Shown in pieces: positions 43,749 through 51,907 of a stretch of DNA of 64,000 nt (within the stretch, counting starts at the first letter, position 1; each line of letters starts with the position of its first letter). The position numbers were made by a program, and so were the translations under genes. The notes beneath the pieces were generated by a model, which was not told where the DNA came from, ran no database searches, and saw only the letters and a list, made by a program, of their open reading frames with translations. The stretch covers positions 62,001 through 126,000 of the forward strand of contig NZ_LDPO01000002.1 of the NCBI RefSeq assembly GCF_001021505.1, given 5' to 3'. Source of the stretch: Mycolicibacter heraklionensis. GTDB lineage: Bacteria; Actinomycetota; Actinomycetes; Mycobacteriales; Mycobacteriaceae.

Positions 43749-44303
43749 TCAGCCTGAGGCGCCCAGGATCTTGATCGCGAAGACAAGGGTGTCGCCCGGC
43801 CGGATCCCGGCGCTGGGCTGACCGTCGGGATAGCCGTCGGCGGAGGTCATCGCGACCGCGACGGTGGATCCGACCGTTTGGCCTGCGATCGCCTTCTGGA
43901 ATCCGGGGATGACGCCGTCGAGCGGGAAGTCCACCGGGGCGCCGCGCTTGTAACTGCTGTCGAACACCGACCCATCGCGTCCGTTGACGCCCATGTAGCA
44001 GACGGACACCTTGGCCGTGCCCGGAACCACCGGACCATTACCGGCCTGCAACGTGTGCACCTGGGTGGACGTCACGCTGAACGGTGCTGACACATCCACC
44101 CGCGGCGCAGCCGTGTCGGTGGATCCGGTGACCGCGACGCTGCCGGTGGCCCCGGTAAGCGTCCAGTCCGGCGTGCCACCGGTGGGTGCGGTCGTGGGGC
44201 AGGTGTCGGCGGCTGCGGCCGTGCCCGCCGCCGCGATGGGCAGGGCGATTGCCGCGAGAGCCGCCGCAACAGCAACGAATGAATGCGTCCGAGTGGGTTT
44301 CAC
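43749..44303 (-). CDS. Secreted FKBP-type peptidyl-prolyl isomerase-like protein
   Basis: 184 residues, paralogue of the lipoprotein at 40246-40860. The two share long identical blocks: 'CYMGVNGRDGSVFDSSY', 'PGFQKAIAGQ', 'VGSTVAVAM' and 'GDTLVFAIKIL'. Here the signal peptide ends in 'AAAGTAAAA' with no lipobox cysteine, so the protein should be released, not lipid-anchored. GTG 44303 is 7 nt after TAACGT; GTG 44312 and longer frames are also open. Both proteins carry one Cys before the domain ('ACPST' / 'TCPTT') that may form a disulfide with the Cys in 'VCYMG'. Confidence 0.85.
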   Translation of the reverse strand: MKPTRTHSFVAVAAALAAIALPIAAAGTAAAADTCPTTAPTGGTPDWTLTGATGSVAVTGSTDTAAPRVDVSAPFSVTSTQVHTLQAGNGPVVPGTAKVSVCYMGVNGRDGSVFDSSYKRGAPVDFPLDGVIPGFQKAIAGQTVGSTVAVAMTSADGYPDGQPSAGIRPGDTLVFAIKILGASG

Positions 44304-44310
44304 CTCCGCC

Positions 44311-44316
44311 ACGTTA
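44311..44316 (-). promoter_or_regulatory. Leaderless -10 box for the secreted FKBP protein
   Basis: TAACGT, GGCGGAG (7 nt), GTG 44303. It has the same layout as the promoter of the lipoprotein paralogue at 40868-40873. Confidence 0.55.
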
Positions 44317-44354
44317 CAGACGCAAAGTAGCCCCGTCAGCAGGGACTCGGCACG

Positions 44355-44360
44355 TAGTCT
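44355..44360 (+). promoter_or_regulatory. Leaderless -10 box for the LLM oxidoreductase
   Basis: TAGTCT, 7 nt (CACCCAC), GTG 44368. It fixes the start at GTG 44368 although the open frame extends far upstream. Confidence 0.6.
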
Positions 44361-44367
44361 CACCCAC

Positions 44368-45405
44368 GTGCACATTGACGTCATGGCCTTACCGCAACCG
44401 TTGGGGAAGGCCGCTGAGCTTGCCCGAAACACCCAGTCGGCGGGCTTCTCCGGACTGCTCTTCACCGAAGCCGGTCGCACCGCGTATCTCAACGCCGCCA
44501 TCGCATCTCAGGCCGCACCTGGTCTCGAGCTGTCGACCGGTGTCGCGGTTGCCTTTCCGCGCAGTCCGTTCGTCACGGCGGCCACGGCGTGGGAACTGCA
44601 GGAGGCCACCGACGGCAGGTTCCGGCTCGGCCTCGGCACCCAGGTGCGCACTCATGTGGTGCGCCGCTACGGGGTGGCGTTCGAACATCCCGGTCCGCGG
44701 CTGCGCGACTACGTGCTGGCGGTCAAGGCCTGCTTTGCCGCCTTCCGAACGGGAAAGCTGGATCATCACGGCGACTTCTACGACCTGGACTTCATCACCC
44801 CGCAGTGGAGTGCGGGCCCGATCGGTGCGCCCGACCCCAAGGTCGATATCGCGGCCGTGAACCCGTGGATGTTGCGGATGGCCGGTGAGGTGGCTGACGG
44901 CGTGCACGTCCACCCGCTTGGCGAGCCCGGCTACCTGGCCCGTCACGTGGTGCCCAAGGTGGCCGAAGGAGCCGAGAGGGCGGGCCGTTCCCCGTCGGAG
45001 ATCGCCGTCATCGTGCCCGCGATGACCATCGTCGGCGACACCGACGAAGAGCGGCACAAGGAGCGCGAATTCGTGCGGGCCAGCCTGAGCTTCTACGGAA
45101 GTACACCGAACTATGCCTTCATCTGGGATGAGGCCGGGTTCGACGGCACCACCGCCCGGATCCGCGAGAGGCAGAAGGCCGGCGACTTCGCCGGTATGGC
45201 GGCGCAGATCACCGACGACCACTTGGCCGCCTTTGCGACCGAGTCGACATGGGATGACTTGGCAGACAACCTGATCAGCAAGTATGGGGGAGTCGCGACC
45301 CGCCTGGTCTTGTACAACGCGCTGGGGGATCCCGATCGCTTCGAGCGATACGGTGAGATCGCCCAGCGGATTTCGGCCAGGCCACATACCGTCCAGGACC
45401 GATGA
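44368..45405 (+). CDS. F420-dependent LLM-class oxidoreductase (TIGR03617-like)
   Basis: 345 residues of the luciferase-like monooxygenase superfamily, a TIM barrel that in mycobacteria usually uses coenzyme F420. Landmarks: 'AELARNTQSAGFSGLLFTEAGR', 'ELSTGVAVAFPRSPFVTAATAWELQEATDGRF'-type sequence, 'LGLGTQVRTHV' and 'VAEGAERAGRSPSEIAV'. The substrate is not known. The start at GTG 44368 is backed by TAGTCT 7 nt upstream. The next membrane gene begins 10 nt after the stop and is probably on the same transcript. Confidence 0.88.
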   Translation: MHIDVMALPQPLGKAAELARNTQSAGFSGLLFTEAGRTAYLNAAIASQAAPGLELSTGVAVAFPRSPFVTAATAWELQEATDGRFRLGLGTQVRTHVVRRYGVAFEHPGPRLRDYVLAVKACFAAFRTGKLDHHGDFYDLDFITPQWSAGPIGAPDPKVDIAAVNPWMLRMAGEVADGVHVHPLGEPGYLARHVVPKVAEGAERAGRSPSEIAVIVPAMTIVGDTDEERHKEREFVRASLSFYGSTPNYAFIWDEAGFDGTTARIRERQKAGDFAGMAAQITDDHLAAFATESTWDDLADNLISKYGGVATRLVLYNALGDPDRFERYGEIAQRISARPHTVQDR

Positions 45406-45415
45406 GGCCGGTGGC

Positions 45416-46312
45416 GTGCTGATCGGTATAGCCGCAGCGCTGCTGGCCTGTGTCGGCTACGGGGTGGCCTCTGTCTTGCAGGCTCATGGTGCGCGTAGTT
45501 CTGCTGCTGCCAGTCTGGGGGAGGATGCCCTCGTCACCTCAGACGGCCGACCGACCCTGCGCTCGACCGCCAACGCGGTGCTGACTTCGGCGTTCATTGC
45601 GGGAATGGCCCTCGACGTAGTCGGTTTCGCCGGAAGCGTCGTCTCGGCCCGGCTGATACCGCTGTTTCTGTCGCAGACGATCATCAGCGCCAATCTCGTC
45701 GTTACCGCCGTGCTCGGTGGCGCGGTGCTCGGTCTGCGTCTGCGCCGCCGCGACTGGACGGCGATCGGGACGGTGATGGTGTCGTTATGCGTGTTGGCGT
45801 TCGGCGCCGGTCAGGTCGGTACCGCCGCTTCGGTACCGGGGTTGCACTGGGCGCTGATGTTGGTGGCGATGCTGATCGCGGCCCTCGGGGTTGTTCTCAT
45901 TCGCCTTCTGGGGGCACGTGCCGCCGTCGCGGCCGGATTGGTCTCCGGTGTCCTCTACGGACTGATGGCGATAGCGGTTCGGGTGGTCGACGGTGTCGAT
46001 CCGTTGAAGTTGCCTGTTCTGCTGATGGATCCGGCGTTCTGGGCGATCGCCATTGCCGGAGCCGGCGGCTTCTACCTGTTCACCGTTGCATTGCAGCTGG
46101 GTTCGGTGAATGGCGCCGTTGCTGCCCTGGTGGTCGGCGAGACGGTGGTGCCCGGCATTGTCGGCGTGACGCTACTGGGTGACACTGCCCAACGCGGGAT
46201 GGGGTGGTTGGTGGCGTTGGGGTTCTGCACCGCGGTCGGGGGTGCGGTGGCCGTCGCCATCTTCGGTGCGGCCGACCACGCGGAGGCGACGACGTCGGAC
46301 GCAGTCCATTAG
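45416..46312 (+). CDS. DMT/EamA-like ten-helix membrane protein
   Basis: 298 residues with about ten membrane helices in two similar halves, starting directly with a helix ('IGIAAALLACVGYGVASVLQAHG'). The pattern is that of the drug/metabolite transporter superfamily: a short helix, then 'LSQTIISANLVVTAVLGGAVLG' and 'VAALVVGETVVPGIVGVTLLGD'. Mycobacteria have several such proteins of unknown substrate. GTG 45416 is chosen as the first in-frame start after the upstream stop. The 3' end overlaps the convergent gene by 4 nt. Confidence 0.8.
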   Translation: MLIGIAAALLACVGYGVASVLQAHGARSSAAASLGEDALVTSDGRPTLRSTANAVLTSAFIAGMALDVVGFAGSVVSARLIPLFLSQTIISANLVVTAVLGGAVLGLRLRRRDWTAIGTVMVSLCVLAFGAGQVGTAASVPGLHWALMLVAMLIAALGVVLIRLLGARAAVAAGLVSGVLYGLMAIAVRVVDGVDPLKLPVLLMDPAFWAIAIAGAGGFYLFTVALQLGSVNGAVAALVVGETVVPGIVGVTLLGDTAQRGMGWLVALGFCTAVGGAVAVAIFGAADHAEATTSDAVH

Positions 46313-47118
46313 GTCCTGGGGGTCTTCCAGGGTTGCTCGTTGCGCCGCTGCCGATCTCGCTCGTTGGCTTGATCCTTGACCCAGAAATCCTCGAAACGTT
46401 CGCCCGGATGTACGTTCGGCATCCCGTCCATCAGCTTGCTGAGCCAGCGCGGCGGGCGTTTCGGCTCCCACTGCGGAACCACGGAGCTCAGCGCGGCGAG
46501 CGACTTGAGTACGACGAATACGCCGAACAGCGTGCTGGGAGCATCGGTAGCGGCGATCCCAGCGAATCCGAGCACCAAGGTCAGGTGCACGACCATGATC
46601 CGGCCCAGTCCGATGTTGGCCATCTGCTCGACGTCCCGGAAGGACCATCGGCGCAGATCAATCAGATCGAGGAGGAAATCCATTGTCAAAAACAGCAATA
46701 CGGACAAGCACCCCCATCCGACGCTGCGCCAATGGAGATCGAGGAGCGCAAGCTCAGGCGCACGGTTGTGAGCCAGGAGACCGAGAATCGCCCCGAGAAA
46801 TACTCCGTGGGCAGCACAGAAGGCCAGGCCGATGAGGGCGAAGCCGCTCAGGAAGGATTGATTCCCCGTCGGGCCGGCGGATTGCGGTGCGCGATATCGG
46901 AAATGGCCATATTTGGGGGCCCAGCGACGGTGCAGCGCAATGCGGGCTATCACGAACAGGCACATCGCGACGTTTTCGAACCAGTACACCACCAGTGTCG
47001 TCGCGCCGGACCAATGCTGGGCGAACCATCCGAGGGCCGGGATGGCGATGACGCCCAGCACATTGAACAGGTGAAGGCGGGAGAGCGCCGCTCCGCGCTG
47101 CGAATTGGGTGAGGTCAC
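46309..47118 (-). CDS. DUF6498-type membrane protein
   Basis: 269 residues, five or six membrane helices. It begins 'RLHLFNVLGVIAIPALGWF', has 'VVYWFENVAMCLFVIARI' (helix two, a Trp-Phe-Glu-Asn motif typical of DUF6498), a cytosolic loop, then helices around 'FCAAHGVFLGAILGLL' and 'IMVVHLTLVLGFAGI'. The C-terminal 60 residues are soluble and charged. Function unknown. The start overlaps the nitronate monooxygenase stop (47115-47118), so it is the last gene of that operon. Confidence 0.65.
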   Translation of the reverse strand: MTSPNSQRGAALSRLHLFNVLGVIAIPALGWFAQHWSGATTLVVYWFENVAMCLFVIARIALHRRWAPKYGHFRYRAPQSAGPTGNQSFLSGFALIGLAFCAAHGVFLGAILGLLAHNRAPELALLDLHWRSVGWGCLSVLLFLTMDFLLDLIDLRRWSFRDVEQMANIGLGRIMVVHLTLVLGFAGIAATDAPSTLFGVFVVLKSLAALSSVVPQWEPKRPPRWLSKLMDGMPNVHPGERFEDFWVKDQANERDRQRRNEQPWKTPRT

Positions 47119-48047
47119 GGGGCCCGCAACGTCCCGGTCCGCAACCGTGCCGCGTCCAAGACAGCTTCGATCTCACACCAAGTCCGGCGAATGATCTCGG
47201 CCACCGGGAGAAGATCGACAATCCGGGACGATACCTGGCCGGTATTGGCGACGCTGGCCTCCATGTCGCCGTCGAAGTACAGCTCGGTGATCCTTCCCAG
47301 TAGCTTGGCATCCGGGTCGTGGGCGGCAACGCGGGCGGCCAGCCCGGTCCGCAATACCCGCATGGTCGGATTGCCTGGGATGTCGAGAAGTACTGTGCCG
47401 GAGTCGTTTGCGGCCACGATCGCATCTTTGAAGTTTGCGTGCACCACGGATTCCTGGCTGGCGAGCATCCGCGTGCCCATTTGCACGCCCTCGGCGCCCA
47501 ACACCAGAGCTGCCGCCGCCGACCGCGCATCGCAGATGCCACCGGCTGCGATGATCGGCAGGTTCACGTTTTCGACGATCAGGGGGAGCAGGACCATCGT
47601 CGAGGCGCCGAGCAGTGACTTGAATCCGCCGCCCTCGACGCCTTCGACCACCAGCGCGTCGACACCGGCCTCGGCCGCCTTGTGTGCGCCTTTGAGCGAG
47701 CCGACGACATGCACCACCGTCATGCCGGCATCGTGCAGCGGTGTGGTGAATAGCGCTGGATCACCCGCGGAGGTGAAGACGTGGCGCACGCCGGCCTCGG
47801 CCAACGTGTCGACGATCGAGGGGTCCTTCTTCCAGCCCTGGATCATGAGGTTCGCCGCCACCGGCTTGTCGGTGAGCTCGCGCACCCGCCGCAGGTCAGC
47901 TCGTCCCTCGGGAGTGAGGGTCTCGATCACACCGAGCCCGCCGGCCTCCGACACCGCAGCTGCGAGTTCCGCGCGCGCGATGTAGGTCATCGGGGCCTGG
48001 ATGACGGGGAATTCCACCCCGAGCAGGGACTGGATGCGGTTGGCCAC
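47115..48047 (-). CDS. Nitronate monooxygenase-family flavoprotein (second copy)
   Basis: 310 residues, compact class of nitronate monooxygenases. Motifs: 'FPVIQAPMTYIARAELAAAVSEAGGLGVI', 'VEGVEGGGFKS' (phosphate loop; the His of the 1006-2136 protein is Phe here), 'IIAAGGICDARSAAAAL' and 'GAEGVQMGTRMLAS'. Loss of that His may mean a different oxidative or reductive reaction, for example an enoyl-ACP reductase-like role. It lies downstream of an alpha/beta hydrolase and an IclR regulator and overlaps a membrane gene, suggesting one catabolic operon. Confidence 0.85.
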   Translation of the reverse strand: MANRIQSLLGVEFPVIQAPMTYIARAELAAAVSEAGGLGVIETLTPEGRADLRRVRELTDKPVAANLMIQGWKKDPSIVDTLAEAGVRHVFTSAGDPALFTTPLHDAGMTVVHVVGSLKGAHKAAEAGVDALVVEGVEGGGFKSLLGASTMVLLPLIVENVNLPIIAAGGICDARSAAAALVLGAEGVQMGTRMLASQESVVHANFKDAIVAANDSGTVLLDIPGNPTMRVLRTGLAARVAAHDPDAKLLGRITELYFDGDMEASVANTGQVSSRIVDLLPVAEIIRRTWCEIEAVLDAARLRTGTLRAP

Positions 48048-48100
48048 GGCTTATTCAAGCACTCACGCGGCCCGCATCGCGGGGCACGATGGCGGTCTTG

Positions 48101-48901
48101 TCAGGAGGCCTCGGCCTGCGCGGTGGGAGCGCTGCCCTCGAGCAGGACGCGTGCGACGAGTTCGGGATCGTCGGCCATCGGTACGTGCCCGCAGCCGGGC
48201 AGTCGGATGTGGCGGGCCTGGGGGAGCCGACGCTCGGCGATCCGCGCTTGGTAGGGCAGCAGAATCCGGTCATGCGCGGCCCACGCGACGGTTACCGGAA
48301 TGTCGGCCGCGATCTCGCGGTCGAAGACTTTTGCAGCCGGAAAGATCTTCTTCATGGCGGGAATGGCCCGCCGCATGCCGTTGAGGTCGCCCACGAACTC
48401 GTCGGCCGGGATCCGCTCCGGGTGCGCCGAGACCACCGAGCCCATCATGTGCCGCGCCCGTGGCGAACGAGCAAGGCGCGGCACCACTGGTGCCAGCATC
48501 CGGGCGCTGGTGGTCAGCAAACGGAAGATCATCCGAACGTAGGCGAAATCGAGGGAGTTGTGCCAGTAGGCAGCGGGGGACAGCACGGTCGCGCTGGCGA
48601 CCAGATTGTCGGCGGCGGCCTCCATCGCGATCCGGCCGCCCAGCGAGTTGCCGCCGATGTGCGGGCGCTCAAGCCCCAGCTGGTCCAACAGCCCGACCAG
48701 TTCGTCGCGCAAGGTTCCCTGGACGTCACCGTCGCGGACCACAAAATCATGCGATTCGCCGTGGCCGGGCAGATCGAAGAGCACCACGGTGCGGTGATCG
48801 GTCAGGTGCTCCAGCAGCGGGTACCAGGCCTGCCTGCGGTGAGTGATCCCGTGGACGAGCACCAAGGGCTCACCGGTTCCATGAATCTCGTACTTCAGCA
48901 T
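48101..48901 (-). CDS. Alpha/beta hydrolase
   Basis: 266 residues from ATG 48901 (AAGGAG 8 nt upstream). The fold is complete: oxyanion turn 'LVLVHGITHRRQAW', 'FDLPGHGES', nucleophile elbow 'GGNSLGGRIA' (Ser near 95), Asp in 'AAHDRILL' and His in 'GCGHVPMADDP'. The family includes carbon-carbon bond hydrolases of ring-cleavage products and esterases. Position between an IclR regulator and a nitronate monooxygenase-like enzyme points to a small catabolic operon. Confidence 0.87.
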   Translation of the reverse strand: MLKYEIHGTGEPLVLVHGITHRRQAWYPLLEHLTDHRTVVLFDLPGHGESHDFVVRDGDVQGTLRDELVGLLDQLGLERPHIGGNSLGGRIAMEAAADNLVASATVLSPAAYWHNSLDFAYVRMIFRLLTTSARMLAPVVPRLARSPRARHMMGSVVSAHPERIPADEFVGDLNGMRRAIPAMKKIFPAAKVFDREIAADIPVTVAWAAHDRILLPYQARIAERRLPQARHIRLPGCGHVPMADDPELVARVLLEGSAPTAQAEAS

Positions 48902-48979
48902 GTCGGTGCTCCTTGTCGCGGACGGCGATCTCGCCCTTGGCAACCGTAGCGCTGCGGGTGGTCCGACGACCAGGACGGG

Positions 48980-49843
48980 TCAGGGGCGGGCGTTGAACGC
49001 CTCCGACGTGAGGATCTGTTGTGCGTCAGCGATTGCCGAATTGAGTTCGGTCAGGCTCACGTTCTGGCTGCGGCCGAGATGGATTTCGATCTGGTACTCG
49101 GGTTGCCGATCGGGCCCGAAAATCGGTACGACCACGAACTCCGCTTTACCCAAATCGTGCTCGAGGCTGTCGGTGACCGAGCGCAGGGTCACCATCGTCA
49201 TCAACGTCGTCAATTGGTGTGTCACCCGCGAGGTGGAACCCAGCGATGCCAGCACTGCGCCAAGCCGCTCATGCAACGCGCCTTGTGCATCATCGAATTT
49301 CCAGGCTCCGTATCCGCGGGCACGGATGTCGGCCAAGACACGCCGGTGGTCGGCGATATCCGCTTGGGACAGCCGAGGCGTCATGTTCTGCAACCACCGC
49401 TCGATCGTGTCGTCGTCACGCCACGCCATGGCCACCAGCCCAAAAGGGGGATCGATCGGAAACTGATGCCCCACCGGATGTTCGCCGTCGGAAGTGTGGC
49501 CGACAGTGTCGACGATGACCAGATGGCGCCGGCCGATTTTCGACATGGAACACGCTGCGCCCAGGACAGTGTTCATGCGCACGAGGGCTTCGCGGCCACG
49601 GTCGAGGAGTGGGAACTGGTCGCGCAACCCGCGCACGACGCTGAACAATCCACTGCCGAGCGTGTAGCGGCGGTCCTCGCCGCGGACCACCCAATGGTTC
49701 CGTTCCAACTCGGCCAGCAGCAACGACGCTGTCGACGTCGTCAGCTCACATCGGCGAGAAAGCTCAGCCGACGACAACCCCTGCGGCGCAGCAGATAACG
49801 CCGTAAGGACGTCGACAACGCGGCGGGTCGGTGGCGACTTCAC
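48980..49843 (-). CDS. IclR-family transcriptional regulator
   Basis: 287 residues. The winged helix-turn-helix is 'LSSAELSRRCELTTSTASLLLAEL' at residues 23-46, preceded by 'RRVVDVLTALSA'. The GAF-like ligand domain covers about 80-250. IclR proteins commonly control catabolic operons. It reads into the hydrolase/nitronate-monooxygenase genes and is divergent from the DapB-like gene at 49943; the 100-nt space between contains AT-rich sequence with a partial inverted repeat (GGATT/GTATCC type) that could be its site. Confidence 0.88.
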   Translation of the reverse strand: MKSPPTRRVVDVLTALSAAPQGLSSAELSRRCELTTSTASLLLAELERNHWVVRGEDRRYTLGSGLFSVVRGLRDQFPLLDRGREALVRMNTVLGAACSMSKIGRRHLVIVDTVGHTSDGEHPVGHQFPIDPPFGLVAMAWRDDDTIERWLQNMTPRLSQADIADHRRVLADIRARGYGAWKFDDAQGALHERLGAVLASLGSTSRVTHQLTTLMTMVTLRSVTDSLEHDLGKAEFVVVPIFGPDRQPEYQIEIHLGRSQNVSLTELNSAIADAQQILTSEAFNARP

Positions 49844-49942
49844 CCAGGGTCGCCTATCGCGTCCACCATTGACCGGCCTCCCGCCACGGACTTACCATCT
49901 GTCCGGATTATCGACGACAGTATCCTAATATTTGGAGAAAAA

Positions 49943-51079
49943 GTGGTCAAGGTAGGCGTTTGGGGTACCGGTTCCATGGGCGTGATCGCCCTACGCGGGG
50001 TGCTCGACCATCCAGAGTTGGAGCTCGTCGGACTGGTCGTACACAGTGACGCCAAGGCGGGACGCGATGCCGGGGAACTCTGCGGCGTCGATGCCGTCGG
50101 TGTCATCGCAAGCCAAGACCCCGCTGAACTGCTGGCCGGCGACGCCGAGGTTGTCGTCTACGCGGCGGCGGCCAATCTCCGGCCGTTCGAGGCAGTGGCC
50201 GACATGGCATCGCTGCTTCGCGCAAAGAAGAACGTCGTCTCGTGCTCGGTCGTACCGCTGGTGTTTCCCCACGCAGTCGATGACGCCATCGCCGGGCCGC
50301 TGCGCGAGGCTGCGCTAGCCGGCGGCTCCTCGTTCTTCACGACCGGCATCGACACCGGCTTCGCCAACGACGTGTTACCGCTGGTGCTTTCAGGAGTCAC
50401 CCGAAGCATCGAATCGATCCGGGTGACCGAGATGTTCAACTACGCCACCTATCCCGACCGTCAGGCGGTCTATGAAATCCTCGGCTTCGGCAAGACGCCC
50501 GAGACCGAGGCGTTCGCGGCAATGCCCGGCGTCTTCACATTCGGTTGGGGGCCCGTCGTTCACCAGTTGGCTGACGGACTCGGGGTGGAAGTCGACGACA
50601 TCCAGGAGAGCAACGAGCGCCTGACCACCGACACCACGTTCGACACACCCACCGGCCGGATCGAAGCCGGCACCGTCGCCGCCATGCGCTCGACATTGAC
50701 GGGCTATGTCAACGGGAAGCCCACCATAGTCGTCGACCACGTCACCCGCATGCGTGACGACATCGCGCCCGACTGGCCACAGCCGCGAATCGCCATGCCG
50801 CCCAATGACCTTGGATACGGCACCGCATCCGGACAGGGCTGCTACCGCATCGAGATCGACGGTTCGCCGAATATTCGCTGCGAGTTCGAGATGGCCGAAG
50901 ACGGCGACCACGACTTCGGCGCCCGAATTGCCGGTGCGATACGCATGGTGAACGCCATTCCGGCCGTAGTGGCCGCCAAGCCCGGGTTGCTGTCGGCGCT
51001 GGACCTGCCGACTGTGACCGGAAAAGGGTTGGTGCGGTCATTGCCGGGCCCGCCGCCCGACAGCCGCCTCTTTCGCTGA
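49943..51079 (+). CDS. DapB-like NAD(P)-dependent dehydrogenase
   Basis: 378 residues with an N-terminal Rossmann fold 'VKVGVWGTGSMGVIALRGVL' and a dihydrodipicolinate-reductase-like layout, of the type annotated in mycobacteria as amine or diaminopentanoate dehydrogenase-like. Other blocks: 'LVGLVVHSDAKAGRDAGEL', 'FFTTGIDTGFANDVLPL' and 'EMFNYATYPDRQAVYEILGFGKTPE'. The reaction is not known. GGAG lies 5 nt before the GTG start. It is divergent from the IclR regulator, which may control it. Confidence 0.83.
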   Translation: MVKVGVWGTGSMGVIALRGVLDHPELELVGLVVHSDAKAGRDAGELCGVDAVGVIASQDPAELLAGDAEVVVYAAAANLRPFEAVADMASLLRAKKNVVSCSVVPLVFPHAVDDAIAGPLREAALAGGSSFFTTGIDTGFANDVLPLVLSGVTRSIESIRVTEMFNYATYPDRQAVYEILGFGKTPETEAFAAMPGVFTFGWGPVVHQLADGLGVEVDDIQESNERLTTDTTFDTPTGRIEAGTVAAMRSTLTGYVNGKPTIVVDHVTRMRDDIAPDWPQPRIAMPPNDLGYGTASGQGCYRIEIDGSPNIRCEFEMAEDGDHDFGARIAGAIRMVNAIPAVVAAKPGLLSALDLPTVTGKGLVRSLPGPPPDSRLFR

Positions 51080-51126
51080 GCCGCTTCGGGTCCTGTCGTA
51101 AGCAGTCAGACCCGGCGCGATCGCCG

Positions 51127-51132
51127 TAGTAT
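51127..51132 (+). promoter_or_regulatory. Leaderless -10 box for the gene at 51140
   Basis: TAGTAT, 7 nt (TCACACC), GTG 51140; no ribosome binding site. This is one of the clearest leaderless signals in the window. Confidence 0.65.
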
Positions 51133-51139
51133 TCACACC

Positions 51140-51727
51140 GTGACTGCGATGTCTCCGGACTCTGCGGCCATGGCCGCCGCGACGCTGGATCTGCTGATCG
51201 CCGCCGTCGACGAGATTCGCCCTGGCGACTGGGACAAGCCCTCGAATCTCGAGGGCTGGAGCGTGCGCGAGTTGGTGGCGCACACAACCGGAAGTACCGC
51301 CAAGATTCGCGCACTGGTCCGGGGCGATGACATCTGGACTGCCCCGTCGGCGCCCGCCGACTGGATGGACGCCGATCCCGCCGGCCGACTCCGTGAGCTT
51401 GCCGCAGAATTGCACGAGTTGCTGCCCGGTGCAGACCTCGAGGCGCCCCGACCTTCACCGCAAGGCGAGGTCCCGCTGCGTCGTGCGCTTGCCTTCCCGG
51501 TGGCCGACCTCGCCCTGCACAGCTGGGATATCTACCGATCGCTGGGCCGTTCCGCGGAGTTGCCGGATGACGTTGTGGCGTTCTGTCGCGCACTGGTTGA
51601 TGCGGTGCCCGAGAAGGCGTTGCGCCGTCCGGGCGGGTTCGGGCCAGCGCAGCAAGCACCGGAGCCGGCAACGCCTACATCCCGGCTGATGGCCTACCTG
51701 GGCCGTGCGGTTGGCGCGTCACCGTAG
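51140..51727 (+). CDS. DinB-like/maleylpyruvate isomerase-family protein (TIGR03086-like)
   Basis: 195 residues. The four-helix bundle carries 'LLIAAVDEIRPGDWDKPSNLEGWSVRELVAHTTGS' with the first metal His, and 'VADLALHSWDIYRSLGRSAEL' with the second His and the Asp. The sequence 'GWSVRELVAH' is diagnostic. These proteins are thought to bind zinc or another metal and mycothiol. The substrate is unknown. It differs from the relative at 43092-43742 in length and in its C-terminal part. Confidence 0.83.
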   Translation: MTAMSPDSAAMAAATLDLLIAAVDEIRPGDWDKPSNLEGWSVRELVAHTTGSTAKIRALVRGDDIWTAPSAPADWMDADPAGRLRELAAELHELLPGADLEAPRPSPQGEVPLRRALAFPVADLALHSWDIYRSLGRSAELPDDVVAFCRALVDAVPEKALRRPGGFGPAQQAPEPATPTSRLMAYLGRAVGASP

Positions 51728-51811
51728 TGGCCACGAACCGGCCGGTCGCCGCATGGCCGGTGTACCTGCGGTGCAGGTGTAGTACTTCTCGAAAAGTGGT
51801 AACCCTCCTGG

Positions 51812-51907
51812 ATGCCGAGCACAGGTCTGCGTCATGAGGTGGTCGAGATTCCCGAGCTGGCGCTGCCGGTAGGTGGTGCTCAGCTAGGACAGGGCGTGTC
51901 GCGATGA
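51812..51907 (+). other. Leader ORF/structured leader before mgtC
   Basis: A 31-codon frame from ATG 51812 contains four Pro codons and ends at TGA 51905-51907, overlapping the mgtC ATG (51904) as ATGA. The same stretch can fold: GAGCAC (51817-51822) pairs with GTGCTC (51876-51881) to close a 65-nt domain. No ribosome site precedes the leader ATG. Either a leader peptide or an RNA sensor could couple mgtC to the cell's state. Confidence 0.4.

Noticed and set aside
51728..51903. M-box magnesium riboswitch before mgtC
   Set aside because: The conserved M-box blocks (such as GGUGAGGCUCC) are not seen by eye; only a generic stem and a leader frame are present.
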